Source of the DNA: Chryseobacterium sp. G0186
GTDB lineage: Bacteria > Bacteroidota > Bacteroidia > Flavobacteriales > Weeksellaceae
Assembly (NCBI RefSeq): GCF_003815675.1
Contig: NZ_CP033918.1
Location: 2,294,001-2,358,000, forward strand
Length of the DNA: 64,000 nucleotides
Direction: 5' to 3'
Notes under the pieces: generated by a model
What the model saw: only the letters and a program-made list of their open reading frames with translations
What the model was told of the DNA's origin: nothing
Database searches by the model: none
Shown here: positions 8,785-17,957 of the stretch, piece by piece
Layout of the letters: the number at the start of each line of letters is the position of its first letter
Position numbering within the stretch: position 1 is the stretch's first letter
Made by a program: the position numbers and the translations under genes

Positions 8785-9157
8785 TTTTTTTTTGAACTAA
8801 AAATTAACACTGTTAGGAAATTTAACACTGAATTAATATAACAATTCATTTTTAAACGTAACTAAAAAACAAAAATCATTTATGTAAAATTATATCTCTT
8901 TCAATTGCTAAAGTAGTCATTTTTTCTTTATAAAATTAACACTGTTAGCTAAATTAACACAATTTACACCTCACACTTTCACATACTTAAATACATTAAA
9001 AAACAATTTTCAATTATGGAAACAATCGACCAGATCGGACATTAAAAATTCTGTAATTTTTTTTGAACAAATTATTAACACTGTTAGGAAAAAAAACAGC
9101 ATTTATTAAAAAAACATTACTCAAATCTAACACTTCATTAAAAAAAATTAAACCAAA
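8785..9157 (+). promoter_or_regulatory. Efflux operon control region with three palindromic operators
   Basis: TTAACACTGTTAG occurs at 8804-8816, 8936-8948 and 9075-9087, with extra half-sites near 8822 and 8954. The first and third copies sit in near-identical surroundings (TTTGAAC, about 10 bp, the palindrome, then GAAA). In each, TTTG (8791-8794; 9062-9065) lies 19 bp before TAGG, so the operator fills the spacer of a promoter-like module. No gene longer than nine codons is visible in the gap. Confidence 0.7.
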
Positions 9158-10318
9158 ATGAAAATACCTGGAAAAACAAGGTTTATTGTACTTATTTCAA
9201 GTATAATTCTTTTACAGAGCTGCACCAAGGCAGCAGAAGGATCTAATGCCGCACCTCCAGCTCCAGAACTTCCGGTTTATACCGTTATCACCTCTCCTGC
9301 CACCACATATCAGGAATTCCCTACCGCTTTGGAGGGAAAAAACAATGTGGAAATCAGATCTCAGGTAGATGGATATCTTGATAGAATATATGTAGAGGAA
9401 GGAGCTTATGTAAGAGCCGGACAGCCTTTATTTAAGATAGACTCTAGAAGCTATGGCGAGCAAATGAACATGGCACAGGCCAATTTACAGGCTGCCAATG
9501 CCAATATACAGAAAGCTAAAGTAGAAGTTGACAGACTTCAGCCATTGGTTGCTGCAAAAGTAGTTTCTGATGTACAGCTTAAAACAGCAAAAGCCAATTA
9601 CGAAGCAGCTGTAGCAGCTGCATCACAAGCAAGAGCATCTGTAGGAAGCGCAAAAATTAATGTAGGATTTACAACAATTACCGCTCCAGTAAGTGGCTAT
9701 ATTGGAAGGATTCCTTATAAAAAAGGAAGTTTAATCTCCAGAACAGATCCTAATCCATTGACTTTGTTATCAGATATCAGTGAAATCTATGCTTATTTCT
9801 CTTTAAGTGAACTTGACTTTATTGCTTTTCAGAATAAATATCCCGGAGCTACACTAGATGAGAAACTGAAAAATATGCCAATGGTAGAATTGGTAATCGC
9901 TGACAACAGTACTTACCCTGAAAAGGGAAAACTAAGTATTGTAGACGGACAGTTTGACAAAACAACCGGAGCCATCAGCGTCCGTGCGGTTTTTCCTAAT
10001 GCAAACGGAGCTTTAAGAACAGGAAATACAGGAAGAGTACGTATGCCACAGCTTATTTCAAATGCAGTGGTTATTCCACAGGAGTCTACTTTTGAAATTC
10101 AGGATAAAACCTATGTCTATGTAATGGGTAAAGATCAGAAAGTAGCCGGAAAACCAATAAAAATCTCCGGAAAAACAGATAGCTATTACTTTATTTCTGA
10201 AGGGCTTTCTCCGGGAGACAAGATTGTATATACCGGAATCGGAATCCTGAAAGATGGTGTTTCCATTAAGCCAAAAGCAATCTCTTCTGACAGTTTATTG
10301 AGAGCAAAACCTTTGTAA
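9158..10318 (+). CDS. RND efflux periplasmic adaptor (membrane fusion) lipoprotein
   Basis: The protein has 386 residues. The lipobox LLQSC with Cys22 shows a membrane-anchored lipoprotein. Family blocks in order: the lipoyl half (VEIRSQVDGYLDRIYVEEGAYVRAGQPLFKID split by an alanine-rich coiled coil, about 100-165), then the second lipoyl half and barrel (FTTITAPVSGYIGRIPYKKGSLI) and the membrane-proximal domain (VVIPQESTFEIQDKTYVYV). It bridges the inner-membrane pump and the outer-membrane channel encoded next. It is first in a three-gene operon, 39 bp before the pump gene. Confidence 0.92.
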   Translation: MKIPGKTRFIVLISSIILLQSCTKAAEGSNAAPPAPELPVYTVITSPATTYQEFPTALEGKNNVEIRSQVDGYLDRIYVEEGAYVRAGQPLFKIDSRSYGEQMNMAQANLQAANANIQKAKVEVDRLQPLVAAKVVSDVQLKTAKANYEAAVAAASQARASVGSAKINVGFTTITAPVSGYIGRIPYKKGSLISRTDPNPLTLLSDISEIYAYFSLSELDFIAFQNKYPGATLDEKLKNMPMVELVIADNSTYPEKGKLSIVDGQFDKTTGAISVRAVFPNANGALRTGNTGRVRMPQLISNAVVIPQESTFEIQDKTYVYVMGKDQKVAGKPIKISGKTDSYYFISEGLSPGDKIVYTGIGILKDGVSIKPKAISSDSLLRAKPL

Positions 10319-10357
10319 ATATTCTTGAAACAGGAGACTTAAAAAAATAAACTTCTT

Positions 10358-13300
10358 ATGTTAAAACAATTTATAGAAAGACCGGTCCTTTCAACGGTCA
10401 TCTCCATAATACTCTTATTATTGGGAGCCTTGTCTCTCTTTAATTTACCGATTGCTCTCTTCCCGGATATTGCTCCGCCGAGTGTTCAGGTAACGGCCTT
10501 TTATCCGGGAGCGAATGCTGAGGTAGTGGCACGTTCCGTAGCAACACCTATTGAGGAAGCCGTGAACGGAGTGGAAAACATGACCTACATGACCTCCAAC
10601 TCAAGTAACGACGGTACAATGACACTGAGCGTATTCTTCAAACAGGGATCTGATCCGGATAATGCAGCTGTAAACGTACAAAACCGTGTATCAAAGGCGA
10701 TGAGCCAGCTTCCCCAGGAAGTGGTACAGGCAGGTATTTCTACACAGAAAGTTCAGAACAGTATGATTATGTTTATGGGATTATCCAGTGATGATCCAAA
10801 ACAGTACGATGAACTTTTCCTTCAGAATTACCTTAAGATTAATGTGATTCCTCAGATACAGCGTATTCCGGGAGTTGCTCAGGCTCAGGTTTTCGGAACC
10901 AGAGATTATTCCATGAGAATCTGGCTAAAACCGGATAGACTGGCTGCGAACAATCTTTCTCCACAGGAAGTTTTGAACGCTATTAAAGACCACAACCTTG
11001 AAGCCGCTCCGGGACGTCTAGGACAGGGAAGTAAGGAAACTTACGAGTATATCCTTAAATATAAAGGAAAACTGAACAAAGGTGAGGATTATGAAAGTAT
11101 CGCCATTAAGGCGAATAGTGATGGATCATTCCTAAGATTAAAAGATGTTGCAAGAGTAGAGTTTGGGTCTTATACCTATACCGCAACCAACAGAGTAGAC
11201 GGAAAACCTGTTGCCGGATTTGCCATTCTTCAAACTGCAGGGTCTAATGCCAATGAGATCCTTACTGAGATTGAAAAGCAGGTAGATACATTCAGTACTA
11301 CTCTACCTAAGGGAGTGAAGCCAATTATCATGTATAATTCCAAGGATTTCCTTGATGCATCGATCCACCAGGTGGTAGAAACATTGGTGATTGCTTTCGT
11401 TTTGGTATTTATTGTAGTATTCATCTTCCTTCAGGATTTCAGATCTACCTTAATTCCGGCCATTGCAGTACCAGTAGCCATCATCGGAACATTCTTTTTC
11501 CTACAGTTATTTGGATTCAGTATTAATATGCTTACGCTGTTCGCATTGGTGTTGGCCATTGGTATTGTAGTAGATGATGCCATCGTAGTGGTAGAAGCTG
11601 TCCATTCTAAAATGGAACAGACAGGGATGCAAGTTGAGCAGGCGACCGTAAACTCTATGAGCGAAATTTCCGGAGCCATTATCTCCATTACGTTGGTGAT
11701 GTGTGCGGTATTTATTCCGGTAGGTTTTATGCAGGGACCTGCAGGAGTTTTCTACAGACAGTTTGCTTTCACTTTAGTAATTGCTATCCTGATCTCAGCA
11801 GTGAATGCATTGACATTAAGCCCGGCTTTATGTGCGATGTTTTTAAATGACCCTCAGGGAGAACATGGTGAGCATGGTCACAAAAAAGGTTTTGGAGCAA
11901 GATTTTTCAATGCATTCAATGCAAGCTTCAACAATATGACCAAAAAATATATTTACAGCCTTAAATTTTTGATCAAAAACAAATGGGTTGCCATCGGAGG
12001 TCTCGTTTTGATTACTGCAGCCAGTGTCTTTATGATTAAAATGGCTCCGTCAGGATTTATTCCGACAGAAGATCAAGGGTTTGTATTATATGCAGTGAAC
12101 ACTCCTCCGGGAAGTTCATTGGAAAGAACTCACAGAGCAACTGAACAGATTGATAAAATCATTAATGGTGAAAAAGCAACCAACCACCTTTGGGTAGCAG
12201 ATGGGATGAACTTTATCAGTAATGCCAATGCTTCTCCGTATTCTGCAGGTTTCATCAAACTTAAAGATTATGATAAGCGCGGTGAAATGAAAGATCCTGA
12301 TCAGATTGCAGCAGCCTTAACAGGAAAGGTAAGTCAGGTAAAGGATGCCAATGCATTCTTCTTCAACTTCCCTACCATTCAGGGATTTGGTAACGTTTCC
12401 GGTTTTGAATTTATGCTTCAGGATAAAACCAATGGTTCTTTCGAAAAATTAGGGACAACCACACAGCAATTCATTGGTGAACTGATGAAACGTCCGGAAA
12501 TTGCATTTGCATTTACCACATATGCAGCAGGAAATCCACAGTATACTATTGATGTAGATACAGATAAAGCTAACCAATTGGGAGTTTCCGTTACAGAATT
12601 GATGCAGACCATGCAGATTTATTATGGAAGTAGCTTCGTTTCAGATTTCAACAGGTTCGGTAAATATTACAGGGTAATGGCTCAGGCAGACATTCCTTAT
12701 CGTACAGATATTAATTCTCTGGAGGGAATCTATGTAAAGAACAAGTCCGGAGAAATGGTCCCTGCAAAAACATTGGTAACCTTAAAAAGAACATTCGGGC
12801 CTGAAACGGTAACAAGAAATAACCTTTTCAACGCAGTGACCATCAATGGTACTCCAAAACCTGGGTATAGTACCGGAGACGCCATCAAAGCGGTAGAAGA
12901 AGTAGCACAACAATCACTTCCAAGAGGCTATGGCTATGAATGGACAGGGATTACCCGTGAAGAAATTAAAACAGGTGGGCAGACTACATTCATCTTCCTT
13001 TTAAGTATTCTGTTTGTTTACTTCCTGCTGGCAGCACAGTACGAAAGTTATATTCTTCCGTTTGCCATTATCTTAACCATTCCAACGGGAATCTTTGGGG
13101 TATTTGCATTCACAGGATTAGCAGGAATTGATAATAACATCTATGTACAGGTAGGACTGATCATGTTGGTCGGGTTATTGGCGAAAAATGCCATCCTGAT
13201 CGTAGAATTTGCAGTTCAGAGAAGAAAAGCAGGAAGATCATTGATAGAGTCCGCTCTTCAGGCTTCAAGACTCCGTTTAAGACCAATCCTGATGACTTCA

Positions 13301-13540
13301 TTTGCCTTTATTGTAGGGATGCTGCCATTGGTTTGGACGCAAGGAGCTTCAGCAAAAGGAAACCATTCCATCGGATACAGTACGGTAGGAGGAATGCTTA
13401 CGGGAGTTATATTCGGAATTTTTATTATTCCGGTAATGTATGTGGTCTTCCAGTATCTGCATGAAAAAATGCCAAGCAGAAAAAAGAAAAGACTTCAAAG
13501 AAAATTACAGGAGGAGCAAGCTTTAACGGCAGCTCACTAA
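10358..13540 (+). CDS. RND multidrug efflux permease, HAE1 family
   Basis: The protein has 1060 residues, the normal AcrB length, with 12 membrane helices and two large periplasmic loops. The start FIERPVLSTVISIILLLLG and the proton-relay residues are intact: the Asp pair in GIVVDDAIVVVEAV (helix 4) and the Lys in GLLAKNAILIVEFA (helix 10). It exports drugs or toxic compounds by proton antiport through the adaptor and the outer-membrane factor encoded on either side. A His/Gly/Glu-rich insert (GEHGEHGHKK) lies in the central cytoplasmic loop. Substrates are not predictable. Confidence 0.95.
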   Translation: MLKQFIERPVLSTVISIILLLLGALSLFNLPIALFPDIAPPSVQVTAFYPGANAEVVARSVATPIEEAVNGVENMTYMTSNSSNDGTMTLSVFFKQGSDPDNAAVNVQNRVSKAMSQLPQEVVQAGISTQKVQNSMIMFMGLSSDDPKQYDELFLQNYLKINVIPQIQRIPGVAQAQVFGTRDYSMRIWLKPDRLAANNLSPQEVLNAIKDHNLEAAPGRLGQGSKETYEYILKYKGKLNKGEDYESIAIKANSDGSFLRLKDVARVEFGSYTYTATNRVDGKPVAGFAILQTAGSNANEILTEIEKQVDTFSTTLPKGVKPIIMYNSKDFLDASIHQVVETLVIAFVLVFIVVFIFLQDFRSTLIPAIAVPVAIIGTFFFLQLFGFSINMLTLFALVLAIGIVVDDAIVVVEAVHSKMEQTGMQVEQATVNSMSEISGAIISITLVMCAVFIPVGFMQGPAGVFYRQFAFTLVIAILISAVNALTLSPALCAMFLNDPQGEHGEHGHKKGFGARFFNAFNASFNNMTKKYIYSLKFLIKNKWVAIGGLVLITAASVFMIKMAPSGFIPTEDQGFVLYAVNTPPGSSLERTHRATEQIDKIINGEKATNHLWVADGMNFISNANASPYSAGFIKLKDYDKRGEMKDPDQIAAALTGKVSQVKDANAFFFNFPTIQGFGNVSGFEFMLQDKTNGSFEKLGTTTQQFIGELMKRPEIAFAFTTYAAGNPQYTIDVDTDKANQLGVSVTELMQTMQIYYGSSFVSDFNRFGKYYRVMAQADIPYRTDINSLEGIYVKNKSGEMVPAKTLVTLKRTFGPETVTRNNLFNAVTINGTPKPGYSTGDAIKAVEEVAQQSLPRGYGYEWTGITREEIKTGGQTTFIFLLSILFVYFLLAAQYESYILPFAIILTIPTGIFGVFAFTGLAGIDNNIYVQVGLIMLVGLLAKNAILIVEFAVQRRKAGRSLIESALQASRLRLRPILMTSFAFIVGMLPLVWTQGASAKGNHSIGYSTVGGMLTGVIFGIFIIPVMYVVFQYLHEKMPSRKKKRLQRKLQEEQALTAAH

Positions 13541-13591
13541 AAATTTATTGACAAAATTTTGTACTCCATTAAAGTCTATTAAACAAAAACT

Positions 13592-15004
13592 ATGAAAAGA
13601 GTAAAAAATATTATTCTAACATTCGCCATAGCTTTAGGCTCTGTTTCGTGTGTGTCAAAACTGGCATACACGGAGCCGGACCTACCGCTTCCGGAAAAGT
13701 TCCAGTACACGGCAACAGCAGATACAGCCAGCATTGCCAATCTGGAATGGAAACAATTTTTCAATGATCCTATTTTACAGGGATTGATTGAAAAAGGAAT
13801 TAAAAATAATTATGATCTACAGATTGCCCTAAAACAGGTTGCTTCTTCACAGGAAAAACTGAAACAGGCAAAATATATGCAATATCCTGATGTTGGATTT
13901 GGAATAAGCGCACAGATTTCAAAGCCATCCAAAAACAGCATGAACGGACAGAGCATGAATTTATTTTTAGGACAAAATCATGTTGAAGATTATAATGCAG
14001 CATTCAATCTTTCCTGGGAAGCTGATATCTGGGGGAAAATCAAAAACCAACAGGAAGTTTCCAGAATGCAGTATCTGCAAACCTATGAAGGTTCAAAAGC
14101 AGTTCAGACCCAGGTGGTAGCAGCCATTGCTCAGGGATATTATAATCTTTTAATGCTTGATAAACAATTGGGGATTGCAAAATCTAATCTTGAATTGAGC
14201 AGTAATACGCTCATGATCACTCAAAAAATGTGGGAAAGTGGTGATACTACTTCATTAGGGGTTCAGCAGGCAACAGCTCAGAAACAAGCAACAGAACTTT
14301 TGATTTCTCAATTGGAACAGAATATTGCCATTCAGGAAAATGCATTAAGTATTCTGGTAGGAGAAACCCCTAATAAAGTGAACAGAACGATAGAAATGTC
14401 TGACACTTCCCTGCCTCAAAATATTATTGCAGGGCTTCCGGCAGCCATGGTAAGCCGCAGACCGGATGTACGTCAGCAGGAACTTGTTCTATTGGAATCC
14501 AATGCATTGGTGGGAATTGCCCAAGCCAGTATGTATCCGGCATTAAAGATTACGGCAAACGGAGGAGTCAATTCATTTAAATTTGACAACTGGTTCCAGA
14601 TTCCGGCCTCATTATTCGGATCTGTTTTAGGAGGAATTACACAGCCTATTTTCCAGAAGAGACAATTGAAAACCGATTTTGAAGTGGCTAAAATTCAAAG
14701 AGAGAAAAATGTATTGGCATTTCGTCAATCCGTTCTGAATGCGGTGGGTGAAGTTTCCGATGCCCTGGTTTCCAATGAAAATTTAAAAGTTCAGGAACAG
14801 AAAGCATCAGAACAATCTACAACATTAAAAGATGGAATTAAAAGTGCACAGCTTCTTTACAGAGGAGGTTCAGCCAATTATCTGGAGGTGATTACCGCAC
14901 AGGGAAATTCTCTTCAGGCCGAGCTGAATCTTGCTTCCATCAAAAGACAGAGATTAAGCAGCATTGTAGATCTATACAGAGCGCTAGGCGGCGGTTGGAA
15001 GTAG
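13592..15004 (+). CDS. Outer-membrane efflux lipoprotein (OprM/NodT-type TolC family)
   Basis: The protein has 470 residues. The lipobox SVSC places the lipidated Cys at residue 20. Two TolC-type repeats are seen, each with a long helical hairpin (for example EKGIKNNYDLQIALKQVASS and the second-repeat MVSRRPDVRQQELVLLESNA). The conserved GGITQPIFQ follows, and the protein ends in YRALGGGW, the usual OprM-type end. It forms the channel of the tripartite pump and follows the permease gene by 51 bp. Confidence 0.92.
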   Translation: MKRVKNIILTFAIALGSVSCVSKLAYTEPDLPLPEKFQYTATADTASIANLEWKQFFNDPILQGLIEKGIKNNYDLQIALKQVASSQEKLKQAKYMQYPDVGFGISAQISKPSKNSMNGQSMNLFLGQNHVEDYNAAFNLSWEADIWGKIKNQQEVSRMQYLQTYEGSKAVQTQVVAAIAQGYYNLLMLDKQLGIAKSNLELSSNTLMITQKMWESGDTTSLGVQQATAQKQATELLISQLEQNIAIQENALSILVGETPNKVNRTIEMSDTSLPQNIIAGLPAAMVSRRPDVRQQELVLLESNALVGIAQASMYPALKITANGGVNSFKFDNWFQIPASLFGSVLGGITQPIFQKRQLKTDFEVAKIQREKNVLAFRQSVLNAVGEVSDALVSNENLKVQEQKASEQSTTLKDGIKSAQLLYRGGSANYLEVITAQGNSLQAELNLASIKRQRLSSIVDLYRALGGGWK

Positions 15005-15027
15005 TAAATTTAATTATATTGTTTGAC

Positions 15028-15056
15028 ATGCGGTTCTTTCGAGGACCGCATTTTTA
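15028..15056 (+). terminator. Terminator of the RND efflux operon
   Basis: ATGCGGTTC (15028-15036) pairs with GGACCGCAT (15043-15051, one wobble), followed by a T-run. It lies 24 bp after the last stop codon. Confidence 0.85.
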
Positions 15057-15359
15057 TTAGCTAAAACAGCATAAGTATCTGGGTGAAAAATATACACTCT
15101 CGCAAATTAGGCCAACTAAACAGATCTTAAATATTTTGAATCATTAAGAAGTCTAAAAAAATCAAGCTTCATTTAGGCAAATCAAATAGATTCTTATTAA
15201 AAAGGTCATATAGATAAGTTATTGGATAAACTAAACACAACGTTTGTCATTCCGTAGGAGTCTTAGCTTCCTCATTTAACTTTAGTAAAGTTCTATTAAT
15301 TAAACAACTACCTACTTCCTAAAGCAACCCTCATCTTAAATCCTTAATGGTTTTAAAAT
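15057..15359. other. Intergenic stretch with one repeat arm
   Basis: About 300 bp between the efflux terminator and miaA, with no gene seen. It holds the single repeat arm at 15243-15263 that matches the inverted repeat at 7049-7106. Confidence 0.5.
15243..15263 (+). repeat. Single arm of the GTCATTCCGTAGGAATC-type repeat
   Basis: 20 of 21 bases match the right arm of the inverted repeat at 7085-7105. Its partner arm is absent here. Confidence 0.6.
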
Positions 15360-16274
15360 TTATTTCGGAAACTGCTCAGTAATCCAAAGAATCAAACGAT
15401 TGTAATCCTCTTGGGAATATCCTAACTGTACATAATGAATATCATCCGCTTTTCTATACCATGTCAATTGACGTTTAGCATATCTGCGGCTATTTTTTTT
15501 GATTTCAGACACCGCGAAATCCAAGTCCCATTCTCCATCAAAATATTTGAATAATTCGGAATAACCAACTGTATTTAAAGCGGTCAACCCTTTGAATTTT
15601 TCAAGACCTTTTACCTCATCCAAAAGACCTTTCTCCATCATGATGTCAACCCTGCGGTTAATTCGGTCGTACAAATCTTCTCTTGGAGCCTCAATTCCTA
15701 TTCTGATGACATTGAAATCTCTGGAATCCTGGGAAACAGCAATCTGTTCAGAGTATTTTTTATTTGTTTGCCAGATCACATCAATGGCACGAAGAAGTCT
15801 TCTGTGATTGTGATAATCCACGACTGCAAAATATTCAGGATCGAGATCCTTTAAAATTTCCTGAAGTTTTTCTATTCCCTCCCGCTCCATGAGTTTCTGA
15901 AGTTTCTCCTGGTTCTCAATATTAGCCTCAGGCAGATCATTCAGTCCTTCAATTACTGCTTTTTCATACATCATACTGCCCCCCACAAGAATTACTGTAT
16001 CATGATTTTTAAAAAGCTGATTGATTTTTTGTAGCGCATCTTCTTCATATTGCCCGATAGAATAGTAGCCCTCCACGGAAAGATTTCCGATAAAATGATG
16101 AGTTGCTTCAGCCAGTTCTTCTTCAGAGGGTGCGGCTGTTCCTATTTTCATTTCCTTAAAAAACTGTCGGGAATCGCAGGAAACAATCTCAGTATTAAAG
16201 TATTTTGCCAGATCAATTGCCAGTTTTGTTTTGCCTATTCCGGTGGGTCCTACTACAGAAATTAAATTTTTCAT
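15360..16274 (-). CDS. miaA: tRNA dimethylallyltransferase
   Basis: The protein has 304 residues, a normal length. The P-loop GPTGIGKT (residues 9-16), SCDSRQFFKEMKIGTAAPS (substrate recognition), VGGSMMYEKAVIEGL and the C-terminal NSRRYAKRQLTWYRK are all MiaA signatures. It transfers a dimethylallyl group to N6 of A37 in tRNAs reading UNN codons, including the tRNA-Cys class encoded at 26917. It is divergent from the yicC gene with 83 bp between starts. Confidence 0.95.
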   Translation of the reverse strand: MKNLISVVGPTGIGKTKLAIDLAKYFNTEIVSCDSRQFFKEMKIGTAAPSEEELAEATHHFIGNLSVEGYYSIGQYEEDALQKINQLFKNHDTVILVGGSMMYEKAVIEGLNDLPEANIENQEKLQKLMEREGIEKLQEILKDLDPEYFAVVDYHNHRRLLRAIDVIWQTNKKYSEQIAVSQDSRDFNVIRIGIEAPREDLYDRINRRVDIMMEKGLLDEVKGLEKFKGLTALNTVGYSELFKYFDGEWDLDFAVSEIKKNSRRYAKRQLTWYRKADDIHYVQLGYSQEDYNRLILWITEQFPK

Positions 16275-16332
16275 CCTTATTTTATCAGTCAGAGGGAATC
16301 TTTATAGATTTCACAGTGCTAATTTAAATGTT

Positions 16333-16340
16333 TATCTTTG
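16333..16340 (+). promoter_or_regulatory. -7 promoter element upstream of yicC
   Basis: TATCTTTG fits TAnnTTTG and lies 17 bp before the ATG. A clear -33 TTTG is not seen at the usual distance. Confidence 0.5.
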
Positions 16341-16357
16341 TAGAACAATAAAAAACT

Positions 16358-17215
16358 ATGATTTTATCAATGACTGGCTTCGGTAGAGCCGAAGGTGTTT
16401 TTGAAGGAAAAAAAATAACAATAGATATTAAATCATTGAACAGCAAGAGCTTTGATTTAAATATCAAAATTCCTTTACGTTATAAAGAAAAAGAATTTGA
16501 AATCAGAAAAATTCTTAATGATAGAATTATCCGTGGAAAAGTAGACTGCTACGTGAATCTGGAAAATCTTGAAGAATCCAATGATGTAAAAATTAATAAA
16601 AACTTAATTGAGTCATACATCAATGAACTTAAAAACATTGCACCGGACGGTCCTGATTTTGAGTATCTGAAAATGGCAGTTAGACTTCCTGATGCTATTA
16701 CATCCAGACCTGATGAGCTTACAGAAGGGGAATGGGAGTCATTGGCAAAAATTGTGAATGCTGCTGTTGACAGATTTGAAGAGTTCAGAAAAACTGAAGG
16801 CGGTATTTTACATGAAGAATTGAACAGAAATATTCAGAATATTGATAAATATCTGGGCGAGGTAATTCCTTTTGAAGAAGAAAGAATTGTCAGCGTCAAA
16901 GAACGTTATCAAAAGTCTCTGAAAGAATTTGAAAATGTAGATGAAACCCGCTTTTATCAGGAAATGGCCTACTTCACAGAAAAACTGGATATTTCAGAAG
17001 AAAAGGTAAGACTTACCCAACATTTGAAGTATTATAAGGAAGTAATGGACAATGAATCCTTTAACGGGAAAAAATTAGGCTTTATTTCTCAGGAAATCGG
17101 AAGAGAAATCAACACATTAGGCTCAAAAGCCAATCATGCTGAGATCCAAAAACTGGTGGTGATGATGAAAGATGATCTGGAGAAAATTAAAGAACAAACA
17201 TTAAACGTATTATAA
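16358..17215 (+). CDS. yicC: YicC/YloC-family endoribonuclease
   Basis: The protein has 285 residues. The YicC N-terminal block ILSMTGFGRAEG and the C-terminal block ending NTLGSKANHAEIQKLVVMMKDDLEKIKEQTLNVL are both present. The family has been described as RNA endonucleases acting in mRNA/sRNA turnover. It sits just before gmk, the same order seen in many bacteria, although 71 bp with small repeats separate them here. It is cytoplasmic, with no membrane segments. Confidence 0.9.
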   Translation: MILSMTGFGRAEGVFEGKKITIDIKSLNSKSFDLNIKIPLRYKEKEFEIRKILNDRIIRGKVDCYVNLENLEESNDVKINKNLIESYINELKNIAPDGPDFEYLKMAVRLPDAITSRPDELTEGEWESLAKIVNAAVDRFEEFRKTEGGILHEELNRNIQNIDKYLGEVIPFEEERIVSVKERYQKSLKEFENVDETRFYQEMAYFTEKLDISEEKVRLTQHLKYYKEVMDNESFNGKKLGFISQEIGREINTLGSKANHAEIQKLVVMMKDDLEKIKEQTLNVL

Positions 17216-17228
17216 ATAGTTAAAGTTC

Positions 17229-17283
17229 CTGGTTAACCGCGGAATGAAAGTAAGCTTTTAACCAGAAACTGACAACTGACAAC
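17229..17283. repeat. Short inverted and tandem repeats between yicC and gmk
   Basis: CTGGTTAA (17229-17236) and TTAACCAG (17258-17265) are an inverted pair, directly followed by two tandem copies of the 7-mer AACTGAC before the gmk start. The function is unknown. Confidence 0.45.
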
Positions 17284-17286
17284 TCT

Positions 17287-17850
17287 ATGGATAAAGTAAT
17301 TATATTTTCAGCACCGTCTGGAAGCGGAAAAACTACATTGGTAAAACATTCTCTGGAGGTATTTCCTGAACTTGAATTTTCAATTTCCTGTACAACAAGA
17401 CAGCCAAGAGGAAGTGAAACGCATGCCGTGGATTATCATTTTTTGTCCCCTGATGAATTCAGACAGAAAATTTCAGAAGATGCTTTTGTAGAATATGAGG
17501 AAGTGTATACTGACAAATATTACGGTACTTTAAAATCTGAAGTGGAAAAGATCTGGAATCAGGGAAAAGTTGTTATTTTTGATGTAGATGTAAAAGGAGG
17601 AATTTCCTTAAAAAAATACTTCGGAGAAAAGGCTTTATCTATTTTCATAGAACCCCCTTCCATTGAGGAATTGGAACGAAGATTGATTTCAAGGAATACA
17701 GATGATGCAGAGACCATCCAAACCCGTGTAGAAAAGGCAGAAGAAGAAATGTCTTATGCAAGCGAGTTTGACAAGATCGTGATTAATTCCGATCTGGACC
17801 TAGCTAAAAAAGAAATAGAAAGTTTAATAAAAAGTTTTATCAACAATTAA
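17287..17850 (+). CDS. gmk: Guanylate kinase
   Basis: The protein has 187 residues, a normal length. The P-loop IIFSAPSGSGKTTLVKH is at residues 4-20. The GMP-binding block SCTTRQPRGSETHAVDYHFL and the lid region LISRNTDDAETIQTRVEKA are intact. It converts GMP and ATP to GDP and ADP in purine nucleotide supply. It is probably co-transcribed with yicC; the gap carries only short repeats. Confidence 0.95.
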   Translation: MDKVIIFSAPSGSGKTTLVKHSLEVFPELEFSISCTTRQPRGSETHAVDYHFLSPDEFRQKISEDAFVEYEEVYTDKYYGTLKSEVEKIWNQGKVVIFDVDVKGGISLKKYFGEKALSIFIEPPSIEELERRLISRNTDDAETIQTRVEKAEEEMSYASEFDKIVINSDLDLAKKEIESLIKSFINN

Positions 17851-17957
17851 TGGCTGGAAGATGGAGGTCAGAAGATGGAAGTAATATACAACCATCCCAA
17901 TCTAACTTCTAATTTCTAACCTCTAATTTCTGATAATAAAAAAACATTGAGGTTGAT

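Noticed and set aside
9016..9045. Nine-codon frame (METIDQIGH) between the efflux operators
   Set aside because: Too short and without codons that suggest an attenuator; chance frame in AT-rich DNA.
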